NCBI RefSeq assembly: GCF_014930455.1
Contig: NZ_JAAIYO010000003.1
Coordinates: forward strand, 868,001-932,000
DNA from: Corallococcus soli
Lineage (GTDB): Bacteria; Myxococcota; Myxococcia; Myxococcales; Myxococcaceae
DNA: 64,000 bases
Direction of reading: 5' to 3'
The translations under genes and the position numbers were made by a program. The notes under the pieces were generated by a model. The model was not told where the DNA came from. It ran no database searches and worked only from the letters and a program-made list of their open reading frames with translations. Of this stretch, positions 35,438-44,836 are shown piece by piece (position 1 is the first letter of the stretch; every line of letters starts with the position of its first letter).

Positions 35438-36058
35438 ATGCCCCCCGCCGTCGCCCCCATCCTCGAGGTGGACGTGGAACACCCCTCGCCGCGCCACATC
35501 GCTCGCGCGGTGGAGGTGCTGGAGAAGGGGGGCATCATCGCCTACCCCACGGATACCTATTACGGGATTGGTTGTGACCTGAACGCGAAGAAGGCCATCG
35601 AGCGGCTGTACCAGCTCAAGGGCCGCGACAAGAAGAAGCCCCTGTCGCTGCTGTGCCCGGACCTGTCCGACGTCGCCCGCTACGCGCACGTGAGCAACTT
35701 CGCCTACCGCGCCATGAAGGGGCTCACCCCGGGGGCCTTCACCTTCATCCTGGAGGCCACGCGCCTGGTGCCGGAGGTGATGATGACGAAGCAGAAGCAG
35801 GTAGGACTGCGCGTCCCGGACGCCGCGCTGCCGCGCGAGCTGGCGAAGGCGCTGGGACGCCCGCTCATCACCACGTCCGCCACACATACCGATGGTACGG
35901 TTTTGTCAGACGCCCGGGACATCAAGGCCGCGCTGGGACACGGATTGGAGCTCATCCTGGACGGGGGCGTGACGTTGAACGAGCCGTCCACGGTGGTTTC
36001 ACTCGTAGGCGATGCGCTTGAAATCCTGAGGCAAGGCAAGGGTAGGCTGGAAGCCTGA
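35438..36058 (+). CDS. Sua5/YciO/YrdC-family L-threonylcarbamoyladenylate synthase-like protein
   Basis: A 206-aa YrdC-fold protein: GGIIAYPTDTYYGIGCDLN (about 31-50), KGRDKKKPLSLLC (phosphate/ATP binding), LTPGAFTFILEAT, VGLRVPD and ITTSATHTDG. The short length and the SATHTDG form put it in the YciO-like branch; true TsaC/Sua5 proteins use Thr, HCO3- and ATP to start t6A modification of tRNA. ATG 35438 follows AGGAG. The function may be t6A-related or general nucleotide/RNA binding. Confidence 0.88.
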   Translation: MPPAVAPILEVDVEHPSPRHIARAVEVLEKGGIIAYPTDTYYGIGCDLNAKKAIERLYQLKGRDKKKPLSLLCPDLSDVARYAHVSNFAYRAMKGLTPGAFTFILEATRLVPEVMMTKQKQVGLRVPDAALPRELAKALGRPLITTSATHTDGTVLSDARDIKAALGHGLELILDGGVTLNEPSTVVSLVGDALEILRQGKGRLEA

Positions 36059-36080
36059 ACCTGAACCAGAGGGGGGAGCC

Positions 36081-37070
36081 TTGGCCGAGGGGGAGCGTCA
36101 AGAAGCGCCAGTGATTGTGGATGTACCGGAGCGGGTGCCTGGGGCGCTCGCGCTGTTGGGGCTGTTGATGCTCCGGCCCATTGATTTGCACTACCGCCTG
36201 CGCGAGGCCGGCATCCGGCTGCCCGCGGGGCGCATTGGACAGTTATGGCGGGAGCAGGCTGAAGGCGGCCGGGCGGCCGGGGCCTTCGTCGGACGGATGC
36301 TGCTGTTGCTCGTGGTGCTCTCGCCGGGCCTCACGGTGCTGACGGGGCTGGTGCTGCACCTGATGGGCGTGCCCATGGAGGGCGAGTGGTTCCTCTCCGC
36401 GGCGCTGTGCTCCGCGGTGGGGCTGGTGGTGGCGCTGGTGTCTGGACTTGCATCGGGGGTGCTGCTGGGGTCGCTGGCGAGCATCTCCATGCTGGCGGGG
36501 CTGCACGCCACGGCGGGCGGCGCGTTCGGTCCTGAGTCCGGCGGCATGGCGGCGATGGCGGTGGGCATCTGCCTGGGCATCGTGTCCGGCCTGTCCGCGG
36601 GGAGCATTGGCGGGCTGGCGAGCGGGCGCGGGCCGTCCGTGCGCAACGTGCAGGTGGCGGCGATCGCGACGAGCGTGGTGCCCATGTTCGTGTGGAGCGG
36701 CGCCTCGTCGGTGTCCTTCGCGGGCGCGGTGGCGGCGAGCGCGCTGGTGGCCTTCCTGGCGTCCGCGTTCCGGCTGCCGTTCTACGCGCTGGAGGTGCTG
36801 GCGCAGGCGGTGGCGTACGCGGTGGAGCGCTTCACGGGGCGGCCCACGCTGCGCTGGGTGCCGGTGCGCCACCACAACCTGAGCTACCTGCCGCACCCGT
36901 TCCTGGGCCGGCACCTGGCGCTGGCGGTGCGCTCCAGGCCGGCGGAGGTGCTGGCGGTAGCGGATGCGTGCCTGCGCTCGCCGGGCAACATCCTGGTGGG
37001 CTGGCCGTGGGTGGTGGAGGCGCTGGAGCGCGCGCACGCACAGGAGGCCGCCACCGAACCCCACGCCTGA
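36081..37070 (+). CDS. Polytopic membrane protein of unknown function
   Basis: A 329-aa protein with a TTG start directly after AGAGGGGGGAGCC. The N-terminal part (RVPGALALLGLLMLRPIDLHYRL) is conserved-looking. Six or so Gly/Ala-rich TMs follow (about 75-245), then a soluble tail with PVRHHNLSYLPHPFLGRHLALAV (about 257-279). Such proteins occur upstream of HEAT-repeat proteins in some genomes, but no partner follows here. Function not recognised. Confidence 0.75.
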   Translation: MAEGERQEAPVIVDVPERVPGALALLGLLMLRPIDLHYRLREAGIRLPAGRIGQLWREQAEGGRAAGAFVGRMLLLLVVLSPGLTVLTGLVLHLMGVPMEGEWFLSAALCSAVGLVVALVSGLASGVLLGSLASISMLAGLHATAGGAFGPESGGMAAMAVGICLGIVSGLSAGSIGGLASGRGPSVRNVQVAAIATSVVPMFVWSGASSVSFAGAVAASALVAFLASAFRLPFYALEVLAQAVAYAVERFTGRPTLRWVPVRHHNLSYLPHPFLGRHLALAVRSRPAEVLAVADACLRSPGNILVGWPWVVEALERAHAQEAATEPHA

Positions 37071-37144
37071 GGTGCGTGGGGGCGCGTGCTTCGCGCCTGG
37101 CCGGAGAGTTGCCCCGGCGCATTCCTTCGCTACCCTCCGGGCCC

Positions 37145-38080
<936 letters not shown>

Positions 38081-38107
38081 AGGGCGCGGGGCAGGGCGCG
38101 GTGGGAC

Positions 38108-41100
38108 TCAGGGCCCGCGCTGCTTCAGCACGAAGTCCGGGTTGCCGTAGAAGAGGTAGTCCGCCCAATCCCGCGAGAGCATCCGCCGCAGCTCCATGCG
38201 CCCCGCCTGGAGCGCGGCGTTGAGGCCCGCGCCCCGCAGGAGTTCCCGGTAGAAGCTCAGGGAGAACGTCTCCGCCGCGGCGTCACCGACCGGCCAGTAG
38301 GTCCCCACGAAGTTGGCCACCCCACCGCGCAGCAGCGCCTCCGCCAATCCGACGGTGTTGTCCAACTGCTCGACGGAGGTGCGCAGCGGCTGCATCACCT
38401 CCAGCCGCCCGGCCGTCCTGCGCAGCCGCCCCGACTCACAGGCATTGAAGAACACGAGCGTCGGCAGGTTCGGGAGTCCCGCCAGGTCGGCGCCGGAGAG
38501 CACGGTGTGGTGGTGGCAGACGACGCCGCTGCGGGTCGGGTTGTCCTCGTCGAAGAACGCGTGCCCGGCGAAGTGGACGACGTCGTACCTCCCCGAGCTG
38601 AAGGCGGCCAGGAGCGCAGGGCGGGTGGCCTCCTCCCCCTGGAGCACGTCGACCCGGGCGCCGGGGAGGTGCTGGAAGAGTTCGCCCAGACGTCTGCCTT
38701 CCAGCGCGGCGCCGGGCAGGTCCCCGGTCGGGTCCACGACGAGCAGCACCCGCAGGACGTCGTCCTCCACGCGCTCCGACAGCCACTTGGCCACGGACAG
38801 GTTGTCGGCGGAGTAGCGGCGACTGAGCCCCTGCTCCGCGGCGGGAAACCAGACCGCCTCTCCGTCATCGAGCGGCAGGGCCAACGTCTCCCACGGCACG
38901 CGTGAGAGCGGCGCATCATGCACCACCACGAGGTGGTGTCCGCGCTGGCGCGAGAGCACCGTGCGGACCGCGTCGGAGAGCAGGAGGTCGCCAAGCTGGC
39001 GCCCTCCCTGGCTGAAGTCCTGCACGTTCGCGGCGACCACGGCCTCCCGCGCGGCCTGGAGCTCCCGGGACTTGATGGTGCGAAGTCCACTGACGACCAG
39101 GGCCTTGTGGCCCGAGGTGAGCAGCGACGCGTGGATGTCCACCGAGTGCTCGGCCTCCGACGCGGTCGCCGTCTCCTGCCGCATGATGAGGTAGACCGGC
39201 TCCTCGCTGCGTGGGAGCGCCTCCCCCCGCGGAGGCGCCTCCGTCCGCGGAGGGAGGACCACCTCGTCCAGGGTGAGTTCGATCTGTTCGCACAGGGAGG
39301 TGCTGGACAGGCGGTACAGCTCCTCTTTCAGTTCGAGGAACCGCTGGGGATCCTGCTCGCAGATGATCAATCGCCGGAAGGCGTGATCGTGGTCGGCGTC
39401 ACGGAGGCCCCGGAAGAAGCCGCTCAGCAGGTTGCGGAGCGCCCCGGCCGCGGTCTCCCCGGAGTTCGCTCCGAAGAGCACGGTGGCGAACTCCTCGATG
39501 CGCGTGTTGATGAACGTCCGCATGACGTTCTCCGCGGCCGTCTGGAGGACGGAGTCGTCGAGCTTGTCGAAGGAGCCCAGGCCCACGAAGCAGACGATGT
39601 CGGCCGCGAGCGGATGCCGGCCGGTCGGCATCATGAAGACCTCACCGATGCCGCGCGAGAACATGCGCCTGTCGTTGAGCGCGGTGATGGCGCCGCCGAG
39701 CCGCGCATCCAGGGCTTTCGCCGGGCCCGCCGGGACGACGTCACGGAAGATGCCAACCGACAGGGCGCGGGCGTCGACCTCGGTGATGCTGCCGAGTGCG
39801 ATGCGGAGGTCCAGCCGGTGCTGCCGTCGCCGCCCCACGACGACCCGCTCGAACGGGTGGCGGAACCCGGCACTGGAGACCGCCGGTGCGACCGAAGGCA
39901 GCATCGGTCCGGCGCTGACAGCGTCCTTGCGTGCCGTGGGGGCGACGAGCTCCCGCGGCACTTCCCGGAGCTCGCGCTGGCTCAGCACGGGGCCTCGGCG
40001 CCCGTCATAGGGCTCCACGCGCAGCGCCGCTTCGGGGACCTCGGTGACAGGGGCGCGCAGCGCGCTCGGCGCATGGCGGGTGGGGAGCGCGTCCGTGTGC
40101 CCCCGGTCGAGGAGTTCACACACGGCGCGCGCCACCCGTGAGTTGTTCGGCAGGGCCCCGTGGTTCTCGGCGACGTAGTAGTGCGCCTTCGCCCCGCTCA
40201 GCTGGGCGAACTCGAGTGGCACCGTGCCATCGCCCTGGGAAGAGGTCTGGTAGACGAACCGTCCCTGCTCGTCGTGGCGCAGACCCACGGTCGTCTCCTG
40301 GTCCACGCCGCAAATGACGAAGAAGTCATCGCGGGCGCCCGCGAGCCCTTCACGCATCGGCGCGACGCCCTTGAGGAGGTCGTCGCGGGGGTGGAGGTCG
40401 TCGGGAGGCCATTGGGAGAGGTCATAGAGGTCCACCTCCGCCCAGCGCTCCGGATCCGGGAGCATCTGGATCAGCCCCGGGAAGGTGGTGAAGAGGTCGC
40501 GCGAGAGCTGTTCGGGCGTGTGCCGCACGTCGAGCGCGCCGAGCTTGCGGACCACCGGATGGGTGGCGCGGATGGCCATCACCGGATCAAAGGAACCGGA
40601 GTTCGGGGTGCCGAGCATGACGAGCCGCGCGTACTGCGCGCCCTGACCAATGGCCGCGCGCGCGACGAGCCCGCCCATGCTGTGGGCTACCAGGGACACC
40701 TTCTCCCCCGCGCGCTGTTGGAGCACGGCGGCCAGCTCCGCACCGAGTTCGGTGATGCCCCTGCGCCAGTCGAAGGCGTGAAAGTGCGCGTCAAAGCCTG
40801 CCTGACAGAGCCGGAACTTGAGCGTGAGGTAGGCGAACAGCATCACCCCGAGCGCGGAGCAGTCATTGCCCGGAGTGGGGAGCCGCAGCTGGGTCAACCT
40901 GCCAATGCCGATATCCAGGGGATCGAACCAGAAGACGTCTTCGAAGGGTCCGAGCTTCCGCTTGCGGCCAAGCTTCGAGCCCAGGAGGCCCGGAAGGATG
41001 AGGACCGGGGGGCCTCCGCGCAGCGTGCGGGAGGCGGTCGCATCGCGGGCGAGTCGGGTCAGTTCGGCGTACTGCTCCGGTCCGAAGTAGTCCTCGAGCA

Positions 41101-41245
41101 GTCCCTGGTGGGCGCCGGTGACGAGCGCTTCTTCCACGTCCTCGTCGCGCAGGTCGAACCCGGACTGGCGGGCGGCGTCTGGGACGGGGAGGGGAGGTGT
41201 CCCTCGGGGTGGCGGCTTCGAACGCGAGGGCTTCCGTGAGGCCAT
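38108..41245 (-). CDS. Three-part fusion: LCAT-like hydrolase, M17-N/macro-like domain, CHAT protease
   Basis: A 1045-aa cytosolic-looking protein. Residues about 75-385 are an LCAT/lipase-like alpha/beta hydrolase: VLILPGLLGSKLGR, VAHSMGG (S189), SQGDGTVP (D339) and AENHGALPN (H362). Residues about 460-600 match the N-terminal macro-like domain of M17 aminopeptidases (FERVVVG, DARLGGAITAL, FVGLGSFDKL, AAENVMRTF). Residues about 765-1040 form a CHAT protease: RVPWETLALP, VVHFAGHAFFD (H895), LVFFNACESG (C936), GGVANFVGTYWPV and the closing LFYGNPDFVL. ATG 41245 follows GGGGAGGA; an in-frame GTG lies at 41263. Convergent with xerD, no partner gene nearby. A self-contained sensor/protease/lipase is inferred. 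Confidence 0.85.
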   Translation of the reverse strand: MASRKPSRSKPPPRGTPPLPVPDAARQSGFDLRDEDVEEALVTGAHQGLLEDYFGPEQYAELTRLARDATASRTLRGGPPVLILPGLLGSKLGRKRKLGPFEDVFWFDPLDIGIGRLTQLRLPTPGNDCSALGVMLFAYLTLKFRLCQAGFDAHFHAFDWRRGITELGAELAAVLQQRAGEKVSLVAHSMGGLVARAAIGQGAQYARLVMLGTPNSGSFDPVMAIRATHPVVRKLGALDVRHTPEQLSRDLFTTFPGLIQMLPDPERWAEVDLYDLSQWPPDDLHPRDDLLKGVAPMREGLAGARDDFFVICGVDQETTVGLRHDEQGRFVYQTSSQGDGTVPLEFAQLSGAKAHYYVAENHGALPNNSRVARAVCELLDRGHTDALPTRHAPSALRAPVTEVPEAALRVEPYDGRRGPVLSQRELREVPRELVAPTARKDAVSAGPMLPSVAPAVSSAGFRHPFERVVVGRRRQHRLDLRIALGSITEVDARALSVGIFRDVVPAGPAKALDARLGGAITALNDRRMFSRGIGEVFMMPTGRHPLAADIVCFVGLGSFDKLDDSVLQTAAENVMRTFINTRIEEFATVLFGANSGETAAGALRNLLSGFFRGLRDADHDHAFRRLIICEQDPQRFLELKEELYRLSSTSLCEQIELTLDEVVLPPRTEAPPRGEALPRSEEPVYLIMRQETATASEAEHSVDIHASLLTSGHKALVVSGLRTIKSRELQAAREAVVAANVQDFSQGGRQLGDLLLSDAVRTVLSRQRGHHLVVVHDAPLSRVPWETLALPLDDGEAVWFPAAEQGLSRRYSADNLSVAKWLSERVEDDVLRVLLVVDPTGDLPGAALEGRRLGELFQHLPGARVDVLQGEEATRPALLAAFSSGRYDVVHFAGHAFFDEDNPTRSGVVCHHHTVLSGADLAGLPNLPTLVFFNACESGRLRRTAGRLEVMQPLRTSVEQLDNTVGLAEALLRGGVANFVGTYWPVGDAAAETFSLSFYRELLRGAGLNAALQAGRMELRRMLSRDWADYLFYGNPDFVLKQRGP

Positions 41246-41369
41246 GGCTTCCTCCCCTGACACCGCGCCAGCACGATGACAGGGGAGGCTATGGCTTCAG
41301 GGGAGTGGGCGCAGGCCGTGCGCAGGGGATGTGCGGCGGTCCAACTGAACGCTGCCCCCAGGGGTGGCT

Positions 41370-42770
41370 TTACAGCCCGGTGCTCTTCAGGAGCAGGCGC
41401 GCGGGGCCGGGGAAGAACCCCGGCGTGTAGATGTTCGCGTCCGTGACGAACGCCGTGTCGCCGCTGACGACCAGCTTGGGTCCACTGGTGGGACGGATGA
41501 AGAGGGGCAGCGAGAGCTGGGTCTCCGGCCAGCGCACCACGCCGCCCGCCCCGAACGTCGTGTCCAGGTCGCCGTTGGCCTGGAAGCGGAACAGCGCGGG
41601 CTTCGCGCGCACGTTGGCGTAGACGAGGATCTTCCCGTCGGCCTGGATGGCGAGGCCGCTGACGTCCACCACGTCGAGCACGTCCTCGGGCGCGGTGAAC
41701 TCGCGCACGCCCTCGGGGCCGAAGGTGACGTCGGGCTTGCCCTCCGCCGTATAGGCCACGAGCTTCATGACGCCGTGGCCCACGCCTCCAATCTTCACGT
41801 CCTGCCGGTCGCCCGCGAGCAGGAAGCCGCCGCCGGGGCGGGCCACCATCGCGTGCGCCGTGCCGTCCACGCTCTTCGCGAGCCCGGACGTGCCGAACGT
41901 CATGTCCTGGGTTCCGGCCGGACGGATGCGCACCGTCGCGAAGTCGTCACCGCCGCCAATGACGATGCTCGTGCCCTGGATGACGATGCCCTGGACGGAT
42001 TCGGCGCTCGTGTACGCGCCGCCAATCCAGCTTCCCGCGGGGCTCCCCGCGGACGTGAAGCCCGTGTCGAGCGAGCCGTCCGCCTTGTAGCGGATCAGCG
42101 CGAAGTCCTCGTCCAGGCCGTCGGACTTCGTGAGGAAGCCGCCGACGTAGAAGCTGCCGTCCGCCATGGGCAGGATGCGGTGCACCGCGCCCCGGAAATC
42201 GACGCTGCCCTCCGCGCCGAAGTGCAGCCGGGAGCGGCCCGTCTTGTTGAAGCTGGTGTCGAGCTGTCCTGACGGGGTGAGCTTCACCACGGCGAAGTCG
42301 CGCGAGTCGGACGTCGCGCCGCCCTGGGCGAAGCCCGCGACCAGGAGGCTCCCATCCGCGAGCACCGCGACGGTGTCCGCGCGGTCTGCCTGTTCCCGCT
42401 CTCCGGAGATGGGTCCCTTCGCGGGCCCCTCGAAGTCGACGACGACCGAGCCCTGCGTGCCGAACGCCGTGTCCAGCTCCCCGGTGGCCGTGTAGCGACG
42501 GACCAGCACGTCCACGCCGGTGGCGGCCAGGTTCGCTTCGGTGGAGCCCACCACGATGAGGCCCCCGTTGGAGGCCGCGAGCGCACGGCCTTCCTCGGCG
42601 GGCTGCGCGGTGCCAGCGTCCGTGCCGGCATCCGTCTGGGTGCCGCCATCCGTCGTCGGGCCGGGGCCCGGGTCGCCGTCGTCGCCGCCACAAGCCCCAC
42701 TGCCCGCGACGAGGGCACCCGCCGCCACTGCCACCACGAACCGCCAACCACTCCGCACGCTGCGCTTCAT
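41370..42770 (-). CDS. Delta-60-repeat (DUF5122 beta-propeller) lipoprotein
   Basis: A 466-aa lipoprotein with lipobox ending GSGAC, followed by an Asp/Gly/Thr-rich linker and about seven delta-60 repeats (TATGELDTAFGTQGSVVVDF, SGQLDTSFNKTG, DGSLDTGFTSAG, GKPDVTFGPEGV, NGDLDTTFGAGGV), which build a beta-propeller. Surface-exposed, binding partner unknown; common in myxobacteria. ATG 42770 is preceded by the 83-bp leader repeat, whose AAGGGA would be the ribosome site. Confidence 0.9.
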   Translation of the reverse strand: MKRSVRSGWRFVVAVAAGALVAGSGACGGDDGDPGPGPTTDGGTQTDAGTDAGTAQPAEEGRALAASNGGLIVVGSTEANLAATGVDVLVRRYTATGELDTAFGTQGSVVVDFEGPAKGPISGEREQADRADTVAVLADGSLLVAGFAQGGATSDSRDFAVVKLTPSGQLDTSFNKTGRSRLHFGAEGSVDFRGAVHRILPMADGSFYVGGFLTKSDGLDEDFALIRYKADGSLDTGFTSAGSPAGSWIGGAYTSAESVQGIVIQGTSIVIGGGDDFATVRIRPAGTQDMTFGTSGLAKSVDGTAHAMVARPGGGFLLAGDRQDVKIGGVGHGVMKLVAYTAEGKPDVTFGPEGVREFTAPEDVLDVVDVSGLAIQADGKILVYANVRAKPALFRFQANGDLDTTFGAGGVVRWPETQLSLPLFIRPTSGPKLVVSGDTAFVTDANIYTPGFFPGPARLLLKSTGL

Positions 42771-42838
42771 TCGAGATGTCCCTTCTGGGGTGACAGGGAC
42801 CCATCTGGGCACCCCTCGCACCTGGAGTGCAAGTGGGC
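42756..42838 (-). promoter_or_regulatory. 5' leader repeat, copy A
   Basis: 83 bp covering the first five codons of the delta-60 lipoprotein gene and its upstream leader. 76 of 83 bases match copy B at 55954-56036 in the same orientation. As RNA, GUCCCU can pair with AGGGAC across an 11-nt loop, hiding the AAGGGA ribosome site. A second stem, GCACU/GGUGC, becomes GCACC/GGUGC in copy B, so pairing is kept. Suggests a structured translational control element or a shared promoter-leader cassette. Confidence 0.7.
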
Positions 42839-42938
42839 ACCGGTCCGCGATGAGGGGGGCGCTTTTTGTCGGCTCTGCCGGATTTCTTTGATTTGGAGGA
42901 CTATCCGCAGTTGCAACCCGAACTGATAGTGTAGGGAT

Positions 42939-43874
42939 ATGATGTCCCGGTCACTCATCATCGGTACGACGATCACCCTATCGGCTGCGGTGGCGTTGCT
43001 CGTGGGTGTAAGGCATTCGGCCGCGCGGCAGCTCCCGGTAGGAATTCCCAGCGCGCCCCCGTCCTTGTTGGAGGAGCCCGTCGCCAAGAGCCGCGAGGCC
43101 GCCAGCTTCGTCGGGGTGGTCGTGGCCAGCAGCAGCGTGGACATCTCAGCACGCTTCGAGGGACGCTTGGACAGCGTCGATGTCCAGGTGGGCGATCGCG
43201 TTCGCAAGGGGCAGGTTCTTGCGCGGATGGACGTTCTGCCATTGCTGCGGGAAATGGCTGTCACCGAAACGGATCTCCAGGCAGCGCTCGCTCAGGAGTC
43301 GGTAGCCCGGCTTGCATTGGCTGCGGCGCAGGAGTCCTTGAAACGAGGTGGCGATCCCAAGCTGTTGTCCATTGGAGCCATCTCCGAGGAGGAGCAGGCT
43401 CGGTTGGGATACGCGGAGAAGACCGCCGCCGCGCAGTTGACGCTCGCGCTGGCACAGGTCCGCAACGGTCAAGCTCGGCTGGCGCAATTCAAGCTGAAGC
43501 TGTCCGAAGCCGTCATCCAGGCCCCCTTCGAAGGGCGCATCGCGAAGCGCTACCTGGATGCAGGATCGCTGGTGTCGGCAGGCAAGACGATCCTTCACCT
43601 GCTGCACGAAGGGCCCAGCCAGATCCGCTTTGCCATTCCGGAGTCCCAGGCCTCCCTGGTGGCCGTGGGGGCTTCCGTGCAGATTCGCAGTCGCGGCGAC
43701 GGGCCCCGGTTCTCCGGACGCGTGGAGAACGTGGCCCCGGAGGTCGACTCCGTTTCGCGTATGGTCCTGGCCATCGCGCGCCTTCCCGCGGATGCCGCGA
43801 ATCCATTCCCTCTGGGCGCTGCCGTCCGTGTGTCGGTCGTCGGCGTCGGGGCGCAAGGCGCCAGCGCCAACTGA
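42939..43874 (+). CDS. HlyD/RND-type periplasmic adaptor, first transport gene of lanthipeptide cluster
   Basis: A 311-aa membrane fusion protein: N-terminal anchor (about 5-25); SFVGVVVASSSVDISARFEGRLDSVDVQVGDRVRKGQVLARMD as first lipoyl half; a helical hairpin (about 105-185); VIQAPFEGRIAKRYLDAGSLVSAG as second half; and a beta-barrel. It is more like RND adaptors than bacteriocin ones. AGGGAT lies just before ATG 42939; a second ATG follows immediately. 14 bp before the next HlyD gene. No TolC-like gene is present here, so an outer-membrane duct must come from elsewhere. Confidence 0.88.
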   Translation: MMSRSLIIGTTITLSAAVALLVGVRHSAARQLPVGIPSAPPSLLEEPVAKSREAASFVGVVVASSSVDISARFEGRLDSVDVQVGDRVRKGQVLARMDVLPLLREMAVTETDLQAALAQESVARLALAAAQESLKRGGDPKLLSIGAISEEEQARLGYAEKTAAAQLTLALAQVRNGQARLAQFKLKLSEAVIQAPFEGRIAKRYLDAGSLVSAGKTILHLLHEGPSQIRFAIPESQASLVAVGASVQIRSRGDGPRFSGRVENVAPEVDSVSRMVLAIARLPADAANPFPLGAAVRVSVVGVGAQGASAN

Positions 43875-43888
43875 GGCTGGGAGAAACC

Positions 43889-44836
43889 ATGTCAGGCCAA
43901 CCGAACCCATCGATCTACCGTCAGGAAGCGGTGGATCACCGGAACAGCGCCCAGGAAGACGGCGACGTGCTTCACATCGCCCCTGAATGGACGCGCTGGA
44001 CGTATTGGACGCTCCTTGGCGCGCTGCTCGCGGGGGGCGTCTACTGCATCTTGGGGACGCTGCATGAGTACGCTTCGGGCTCAGCCATCGTGCGCTTCGA
44101 GGGTAAGACGGAGCTGACCAGCCACAACACCGGCCTGGTGTCCTCCGTCGAGGTGCAACCCGGAGAAAAGGTCCGTGCCGGGCAGCGGCTCGTGACCTTC
44201 ACCTCAGCGGAAGAGGTGGCCAGCATCGAGCGCCTGCGCCATGAGCACGAACTGGCGTTGGTGCGCTACCTGCGCGAATTGTCGGACGACTCCGCGCGGC
44301 AGGCCCTGTCGTCCGTCCGCGCCTCAATGGAACTGGCCGAGGCACAGCTGGAGACACGCGCGCTGCGCGCACCCCATGACGGCATCGTCACGGATGTGCG
44401 CGTCAAGGCAGGCCACTTCCTCACCCCGGGGGTGAGCGTGTTGTCCATCATCCCCGAGGACGCCGCCCCCCTGTTGCTAGCGTTGTTCCCGGGATCGTGG
44501 CGGCCCCAACTCCTGCCCGGAATGACCATGCGCATTGAGCTGGATGGCTTCCGCTATGAGTATCAGGACGTGGTCATCGAACAGGTGGGCGATCAGATCA
44601 TCGGTCCGACCGAAGCACGCAGGTACCTGGGACCGGAGCTCTCCGACGCGCTCAAGCTGGAGGGTTCCATCGTCCTGGTGCGTGCGCGCCTGCCCGCGCG
44701 CACCTTCGTCCGGGATGGCCGAACCTTCACCTTCTTCGACGGCATGCCCGTACGCGCCGAAGCCAGGGTCCGCACCGAAAGCATCCTGTTGACCCTCGTG
44801 CCAGGCATCAAGGAACTGCTCCCCCATGGCACCTGA
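43889..44836 (+). CDS. HlyD-family bacteriocin-export accessory protein
   Basis: A 315-aa adaptor with a cytosolic N-terminus of about 38 residues, one TM (about 40-58) and a lipoyl domain (LTSHNTGLVSSVEVQPGEKVRAGQRLVTF). The hairpin is unusually short (about 107-150), followed by TRALRAPHDGIVTDVRVKAGHFLTPG and a beta-barrel. This short-hairpin type is typical of partners of C39-peptidase ABC exporters. GGGAGAAACC precedes ATG 43889. Its 3' end overlaps the exporter gene by 11 bp. Confidence 0.87.
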   Translation: MSGQPNPSIYRQEAVDHRNSAQEDGDVLHIAPEWTRWTYWTLLGALLAGGVYCILGTLHEYASGSAIVRFEGKTELTSHNTGLVSSVEVQPGEKVRAGQRLVTFTSAEEVASIERLRHEHELALVRYLRELSDDSARQALSSVRASMELAEAQLETRALRAPHDGIVTDVRVKAGHFLTPGVSVLSIIPEDAAPLLLALFPGSWRPQLLPGMTMRIELDGFRYEYQDVVIEQVGDQIIGPTEARRYLGPELSDALKLEGSIVLVRARLPARTFVRDGRTFTFFDGMPVRAEARVRTESILLTLVPGIKELLPHGT

